From assembly GCA_014379165.1 (NCBI GenBank), contig JACMMG010000024.1, positions 1 through 14,482 on the forward strand: 14,482 bases of DNA, given 5' to 3'. A program made the position numbers and the translations under genes. Positions 11,899 through 14,482 of this stretch are shown one piece after another (the first letter of the stretch is position 1; each line of letters opens with the position of its first letter). Origin of the DNA: Candidatus Parcubacteria bacterium. Its GTDB lineage: Bacteria > Patescibacteriota > Minisyncoccia > Phycocordibacterales > SBAW01. A model generated the notes under the pieces. That model was not told the origin of the DNA, searched no databases, and saw nothing but the letters and a program-made list of their open reading frames with translations.

Positions 11899-12270
11899 AT
11901 GGAAATCCACAAACAAGACTATCAAGAACTTCTAAAACTAGAGGAATCACTATGGATACCAGAGATACGTTTTGATCAAGTGTACATGGATAATTTACTT
12001 ACTCCTGATTTTTTTGAATTTGGACGTTCTGGAAAGATCTATAACAGGGAGCAAATACTTAGCCGACGACCACAGGCTATCAATGCTACATTCCCGTTGA
12101 AAAACTTTAAAGTGGAGCTTATTACATCTGAAGTTGCTCAGGTAACTTATGTGAGTGAAGTAATGTACGATAAATTGGAAATAGGCAACCGAAGTTCAAT
12201 TTGGTTAAAAACTCCAACAGGATGGAAACTAAGATTTCATCAGGGCACTGTTGTTGAGAATTCACTCTAA
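11899..12270 (+). CDS. DUF4440 / SnoaL-like (NTF2 fold) protein
   Basis: This 123-aa single-domain protein has the NTF2-like cone pattern. An N-terminal helix (DYQELLKLEESLW) is followed by MDNLLTPDFFEFGRSGKIYNREQILSRRP, matching the DUF4440 signature of a pDFxExGxSG turn and a following helix, and then strands FKVELITSEVAQVTYVSEVMY, RSSIWLKTPTGWKLRFHQGT. Members are small-molecule enzymes or binders, often uncharacterised; no catalytic residues can be named here. It is AT-rich compared with the flanking repeats. It lies between the tRNA-Glu and a copy of the tRNA 3' end, so it may be the cargo of a small integrated unit. A terminator follows at 12340. Confidence 0.88.
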   Translation: MEIHKQDYQELLKLEESLWIPEIRFDQVYMDNLLTPDFFEFGRSGKIYNREQILSRRPQAINATFPLKNFKVELITSEVAQVTYVSEVMYDKLEIGNRSSIWLKTPTGWKLRFHQGTVVENSL

Positions 12271-12339
12271 TTCCTTGATGGCTGAATGTAAATAAGATTT
12301 ATTAAATTCTGAAATCCAAACATTTCGGTCATGGATAAA

Positions 12340-12364
12340 AAAATGTCGGCTTGTCCGGCATTTT
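12340..12364 (+). terminator. Terminator after the DUF4440 gene
   Basis: AAAATGTCGG (12340-12349) pairs with CCGGCATTTT (12355-12364), with one G-T pair and loop CTTGT. The stem has A-rich and T-rich flanks and could work on both strands. It lies 70 bp after the stop. Confidence 0.7.
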
Positions 12365-12427
12365 CTTTTGCCCAATATGATCGCCTCAGGGCGAGATTCG
12401 AAAGCCGGACCGCGACGGCTGGAGGCA

Positions 12428-12462
12428 GGGTCGTGCGAAATTTCAGCAGAAAGTTACGCCTG
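12428..12462 (+). repeat. 35-bp direct repeat, copy A
   Basis: The sequence matches 12634-12668 at 32 of 35 positions; shared stretches include TTTCAGCA and AAAGTTACGCCTG. It ends two bases before the tRNA-Glu 3'-end copy. Confidence 0.85.
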
Positions 12463-12464
12463 AC

Positions 12465-12484
12465 CGAATCCCCGTAGGGTTACA
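12465..12484 (+). repeat. att-like direct repeat, displaced copy of the tRNA-Glu 3' end
   Basis: CGAATCCCCGTAGGGTTACA matches the tRNA-Glu 3' end (11684-11703) at 19 of 20 positions, with one C to T change at acceptor position 72. No other tRNA parts precede it. A strong terminator begins 6 bp later, as would be expected after a real tRNA gene. Confidence 0.65.
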
Positions 12485-12490
12485 AAGGCA

Positions 12491-12518
12491 AAAACTCTGC
12501 ACAATTGCAGAGTTTTTT
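12491..12518 (+). terminator. Strong intrinsic terminator after the tRNA 3'-end copy
   Basis: AAAACTCTGCA (12491-12501) pairs perfectly with TGCAGAGTTTT (12506-12516) around loop CAAT, with a T6 run overlapping the end. No gene is directly upstream; the intact tRNA-Glu has only a weak GGG/CCC-T6 structure after it. Confidence 0.85.
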
Positions 12519-12540
12519 GCACTTTGTGAAGCCGGAACGT

Positions 12541-12603
12541 TGCGATGCAATTGCATCGCAGTGAGGCGGGGTCGGCGACCAAAATTTTTGACGAAAAATT
12601 TTG
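12541..12603. repeat. 20-bp perfect palindrome and a 10-bp A/T inverted repeat
   Basis: TGCGATGCAATTGCATCGCA (12541-12560) is its own reverse complement. CAAAATTTTT (12580-12589) mirrors AAAAATTTTG (12594-12603) around GACG. Between them is GTGAGGCGGGGTCGG, similar to 4576-4589. Confidence 0.85.
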
Positions 12604-12633
12604 AGTTGTAGACCACGTGTGAAGGCGGAGCTG

Positions 12634-12668
12634 GGGTCGTGTGAACTTTCAGCAAAAAGTTACGCCTG
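12634..12668 (+). repeat. 35-bp direct repeat, copy B
   Basis: This is the second copy of the repeat at 12428-12462. The bases after it (GCGGATTTCCCTTAAGG) weakly resemble the tRNA-like tail that follows copy A, so the tail may belong to the repeat family. Confidence 0.85.
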
Positions 12669-12686
12669 GCGGATTTCCCTTAAGGT

Positions 12687-12714
12687 AAAAAAATGCGCGG
12701 GATTTCCACCGCGC
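12687..12714 (-). terminator. Intrinsic terminator of the 12983 gene
   Basis: On the minus strand GCGCGG (12709-12714) pairs with CCGCGC (12695-12700) across an 8-nt loop, followed by A and T7 (12687-12693). It lies 21 bp after the stop at 12735. Confidence 0.8.
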
Positions 12715-12734
12715 GGATTCATAGAAGGATTAGA

Positions 12735-12983
12735 TTATTTCTTTTTCGGCGGAAGGCTCTTCAGCCGAGTGCCTGCTCTCCCAGGCTTGCAATATTTCAC
12801 CACGACGATGCCAGTTGCAACATCGCGTGCCGCTTGTTCGGCGTCAGCTCGAAGTGCAGCTTTGTTGTCACGCGGTCGATTCGGATCGTATAGGCCGTCT
12901 ACTGCTCTCCCACGCAGTTGGCGCTTGTTCTTTGCATTAGGATTGCTAGTCCTCGGTGCATACCCAGGAATATTAGACGTCAT
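12735..12983 (-). CDS. Small basic unknown protein (82 aa)
   Basis: No family is recognised. The ATG at 12983 is chosen because GAGGGG lies 5 nt upstream, rather than the in-frame ATG at 13004, which lies in a leader hairpin and has no SD. The protein is rich in Arg, Lys, Asn and Pro in its first half (YAPRTSNPNAKNKRQLRGRA; LYDPNRPRDNKAAL), has one helix (LRADAEQAARDVATGIVVVKY) and ends in PPKKK. The composition would suit an RNA- or DNA-binding protein, but no motif shows this. It has its own promoter, leader hairpin, SD and terminator, and higher GC than murF next to it. Confidence 0.7.
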   Translation of the reverse strand: MTSNIPGYAPRTSNPNAKNKRQLRGRAVDGLYDPNRPRDNKAALRADAEQAARDVATGIVVVKYCKPGRAGTRLKSLPPKKK

Positions 12984-13000
12984 CTCTTCCCCTCGTAAAA

Positions 13001-13019
13001 CCAAACCTCTGTGGTTTGG
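13001..13019 (-). promoter_or_regulatory. Leader hairpin / possible murF terminator
   Basis: CCAAACC and GGTTTGG form a perfect 7-bp stem with a 5-nt loop, followed on the minus strand by TTTT. It lies between the candidate promoter (13031-13058) and the SD of the 12983 gene. It could end murF transcripts, attenuate the small gene, or both. Confidence 0.55.
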
Positions 13020-13030
13020 AAGCTTGGAGG

Positions 13031-13058
13031 ATTAAAGCACTTTCTTTAATAAAATCAA
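13031..13058 (-). promoter_or_regulatory. Candidate promoter of the 12983 gene
   Basis: On the minus strand TTGATT (13053-13058), a 16-nt spacer and TTTAAT (13031-13036, 5 of 6 matches) begin just beyond the murF stop. A start near 13024 yields a 40-nt leader that includes the hairpin. Confidence 0.5.
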
Positions 13059-13059
13059 G

Positions 13060-14358
13060 TTATCGCTTGCGCCACTCCTCATCCTGACGGACCAGAAGGT
13101 CTTTTGCCTGCTCTGGATGCGCCATGAGCTCTTCTACCGTGCGTTCCATGCGTATGCTTTGTGAACCTTTTATAAGTACCACATCGCCTTCTTTAAGCAT
13201 ATTCTGCAGTTCTGCTCCGGCACGCCGCGCATCTTCAAATTGAAATACATTTGTATCTTTCATACCCTCATCGAGAGCCCCCTGGGCCATGTCGCGCGCG
13301 CGAAAGCCGATCGTTATTAGTATGTCGGCAACCTTTGCCGCGTGGACTCCTGCTTTTTTATGCTCTGGGGCTGAGTGCCGCCCAAGTTCAAGCATGTCTC
13401 CCATGACTGCTATTTTTCTTCGGCCTCCGGTTAATTTTAATGCTTCTAGAGCGGCTGCAACTGCGGCCGGAGAAGAATTGTACGTATCATCAATAAGCGT
13501 CGTTTCTTTTATCCCTTCGATAATGCGCATCCTTCCTTGGGGTGGAGTGTATGCTTTCAGCGCCTCCAGTATTTCTGGAAGATCTTTTCCAAGCGCTTTG
13601 CCTACTGCCGCGCCAGCAAGAAGCGGCAGGAGCGAATGCGTGCCAAGCGTGCCGAGAACTTCTATCGGAGCAACCTGCGTGCCTATTCGAAGGCGCGCAT
13701 GCATTCCCAGGGCATGTTTATGTTTTCCTTCTTCATATAAAATTTTAAGGTCTGAAACTGAAACATCGGCATCCGCGGAGGTGCCAAAGGTGACAATGTT
13801 AGCGGTAGAAGCACGGCTTGTCAGGGAGCGCACGCGTTCATCATCCTCATACAATACAAGTGAACCTTCGTTTTTAAGCGCAGAAATAAGAGAAGCTTTT
13901 TCTTCGACAATATCTTCCACGGTATTAAAAAATTCCACGTGTACTGGGATTTCCGGAAGTCGCGTAATAACCGCCACATCTACCGGCAGCCATTTGGAAA
14001 CCGAACGAATATCTCCCGGGCGATCTGCGCCTACTTCCAAAACCAACCACTCGGGATAACGAGCAGGCAATATGAGCAAAGACAGACCATCAAAAAGATT
14101 TTCAATCCACAAAAGCGGATTACTCCAGGCGTTTGGTCGTCCTAAAATAGTAAGCGGTAACCCTACTTCACTATTAAAGCTTTTTTGACTTTTGCGAACA
14201 TACGCGCTGTGCGCTAAGACGCAATAAATGGCATCTTTGGCAGAGGTTTTGCCAACACTTCCCGTTACCGCAACGATTCTCGGATTATATTTACGCACTA
14301 CCGCGCGTGCTTCGAGCGTCAGAAGGGTCACTATTATTTTTTTTAAAAATGATTTCAT
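13060..14358 (-). CDS. murF: UDP-N-acetylmuramoyl-tripeptide--D-alanyl-D-alanine ligase (MurF-like Mur ligase)
   Basis: This 432-aa ATP-dependent Mur ligase adds D-Ala-D-Ala to the peptidoglycan precursor in the cytoplasm. The P-loop VTGSVGKTSAKD is at 31-42, followed by FNSEVGLPLTIL (MurF-type), LVLEVGADRPGDI, the carbamylated-Lys region EEKASLISAL, IDDTYNSSPAAVAAAL, VMGDMLELG with a following His, and the C-terminal LIKGSQSIRMERTVEEL typical of MurF. In E. coli MurF the P-loop follows an N-terminal substrate-binding domain of about 80-100 aa; here that domain is missing. The ATG overlaps the stop of the upstream gene by 4 bp (ATGA), consistent with a division and cell-wall operon. MurF is favoured over MurE or MurT by the GDMLELG and KGSQSIRME motifs. 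Confidence 0.92.
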   Translation of the reverse strand: MKSFLKKIIVTLLTLEARAVVRKYNPRIVAVTGSVGKTSAKDAIYCVLAHSAYVRKSQKSFNSEVGLPLTILGRPNAWSNPLLWIENLFDGLSLLILPARYPEWLVLEVGADRPGDIRSVSKWLPVDVAVITRLPEIPVHVEFFNTVEDIVEEKASLISALKNEGSLVLYEDDERVRSLTSRASTANIVTFGTSADADVSVSDLKILYEEGKHKHALGMHARLRIGTQVAPIEVLGTLGTHSLLPLLAGAAVGKALGKDLPEILEALKAYTPPQGRMRIIEGIKETTLIDDTYNSSPAAVAAALEALKLTGGRRKIAVMGDMLELGRHSAPEHKKAGVHAAKVADILITIGFRARDMAQGALDEGMKDTNVFQFEDARRAGAELQNMLKEGDVVLIKGSQSIRMERTVEELMAHPEQAKDLLVRQDEEWRKR

Positions 14359-14482
14359 CGGTCAGGCGGAATATCGTAATAGTTTATGAGAAATTCAGTC
14401 AACGAATGGAAGGGCTGTGCAAGAGTCTGCGAAGCAAACGGAGCGCCATTGGGTTCGAGCGCAAAAAGGAAAACGATAAAGC
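14355..14482 (-). CDS. C-terminal end of a probable penicillin-binding protein (FtsI-like transpeptidase)
   Basis: Only the last 41 codons are in the window, open to its right edge and ending at TGA (14355-14357), which overlaps the murF ATG. The peptide FIVFLFALEPNGAPFASQTLA, then PFHSLTEFLINYYDIPPDR, fits the end of class B PBPs: a strand reporting on the transpeptidase domain (F-x-V-x-L), a Gly-containing turn, an aPvF-like helix start, and a final L-x-x-Y-x-IPP-D motif. A PBP gene directly before murF is common in division and cell-wall clusters. The assignment rests on a short stretch and on context. Confidence 0.6.
   Translation of the reverse strand, partial: FIVFLFALEPNGAPFASQTLAQPFHSLTEFLINYYDIPPDR

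Larger units (their letters stand above)
12271..12734. other. Gene-free 464-bp stretch with repeats, palindromes and terminators
   Basis: No protein-coding gene with a credible start or domain is visible. The region holds, in order, a terminator hairpin (12340-12364), repeat copy A (12428-12462), the tRNA-Glu 3'-end copy (12465-12484), a strong terminator (12491-12518), two palindromes (12541-12560, 12580-12603), repeat copy B (12634-12668) and a minus-strand terminator (12687-12714). Confidence 0.7.

Noticed and set aside
12443..12655. 70-aa minus-strand reading frame in the repeat region
   Set aside because: It crosses a strong terminator and perfect palindromes and has no start signal or conserved pattern.
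14386..14482. Plus-strand gene starting at the right edge
   Set aside because: The open frame is short and has no SD. The opposite strand reads as a PBP C-terminus ending in an ATGA overlap with murF, a better explanation.

Overview
The window looks like a chromosomal segment of a Parcubacteria-type Candidate Phyla Radiation (Patescibacteria) bacterium. The evidence is the compact layout, short housekeeping proteins (RarA 387 aa, a MurF lacking its N-terminal domain), a solitary PaaX/Cas2-like protein, and a UBA-like-helix/proline/TM/poly-Thr membrane protein of a kind I associate with Parcubacteria. TGA acts as a stop codon (3584, 3971, 8490, 14355), so this is not a code-25 lineage. The lineage is an inference; no rRNA or marker set is present.

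Layout, left to right: C-truncated MaoC-like hydratase (-); rmuC (-); a PaaX/Cas2-like gene (-) bracketed by two imperfect 34-bp palindromes; a divergent GatB/YqeY gene (+); a promoter-driven pair of unknown genes at 2740-3584 (+) and another small unknown gene at 3702 (+), each with terminator-like structures; a NUDIX hydrolase (-); a multi-hairpin non-coding stretch; an unknown 138-aa gene with its own promoter, SD and terminator (+); rarA (-); purF (+) with leader hairpin and strong terminator; a four-gene minus-strand operon read from the right (3-methyladenine DNA glycosylase, LolA-like lipoprotein-type protein, FAD-linked oxidase, membrane protein); a tRNA-Glu(CTC) with partial copies of its 5' and 3' ends nearby; a DUF4440/SnoaL-like gene; about 460 bp of repeats and terminators; a small basic protein (-); murF (-); and the 3' end of what appears to be a penicillin-binding protein gene, overlapping murF by 4 bp (division and cell wall cluster).

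Two gene styles are interleaved. The core CPR-like genes (rmuC, PaaX/Cas2-like, yqeY, NUDIX, rarA, glycosylase, DUF4440) have moderate GC, no Shine-Dalgarno, and a -10-like hexamer 6-9 nt before the ATG, which suggests leaderless transcripts. The other set (MaoC-like, 2740, 3702, 4770, purF, 12983) is more GC-rich and has SD motifs (weak in purF). Several of these have individual promoters and hairpin-T-run terminators. purF closely resembles the alphaproteobacterial type, so at least part of this second set may have been acquired laterally.

The most distinctive structures are the palindrome-bracketed Cas2-like gene and the tRNA-Glu 3'-end duplication enclosing the DUF4440 gene, which resembles a small integrated cassette.
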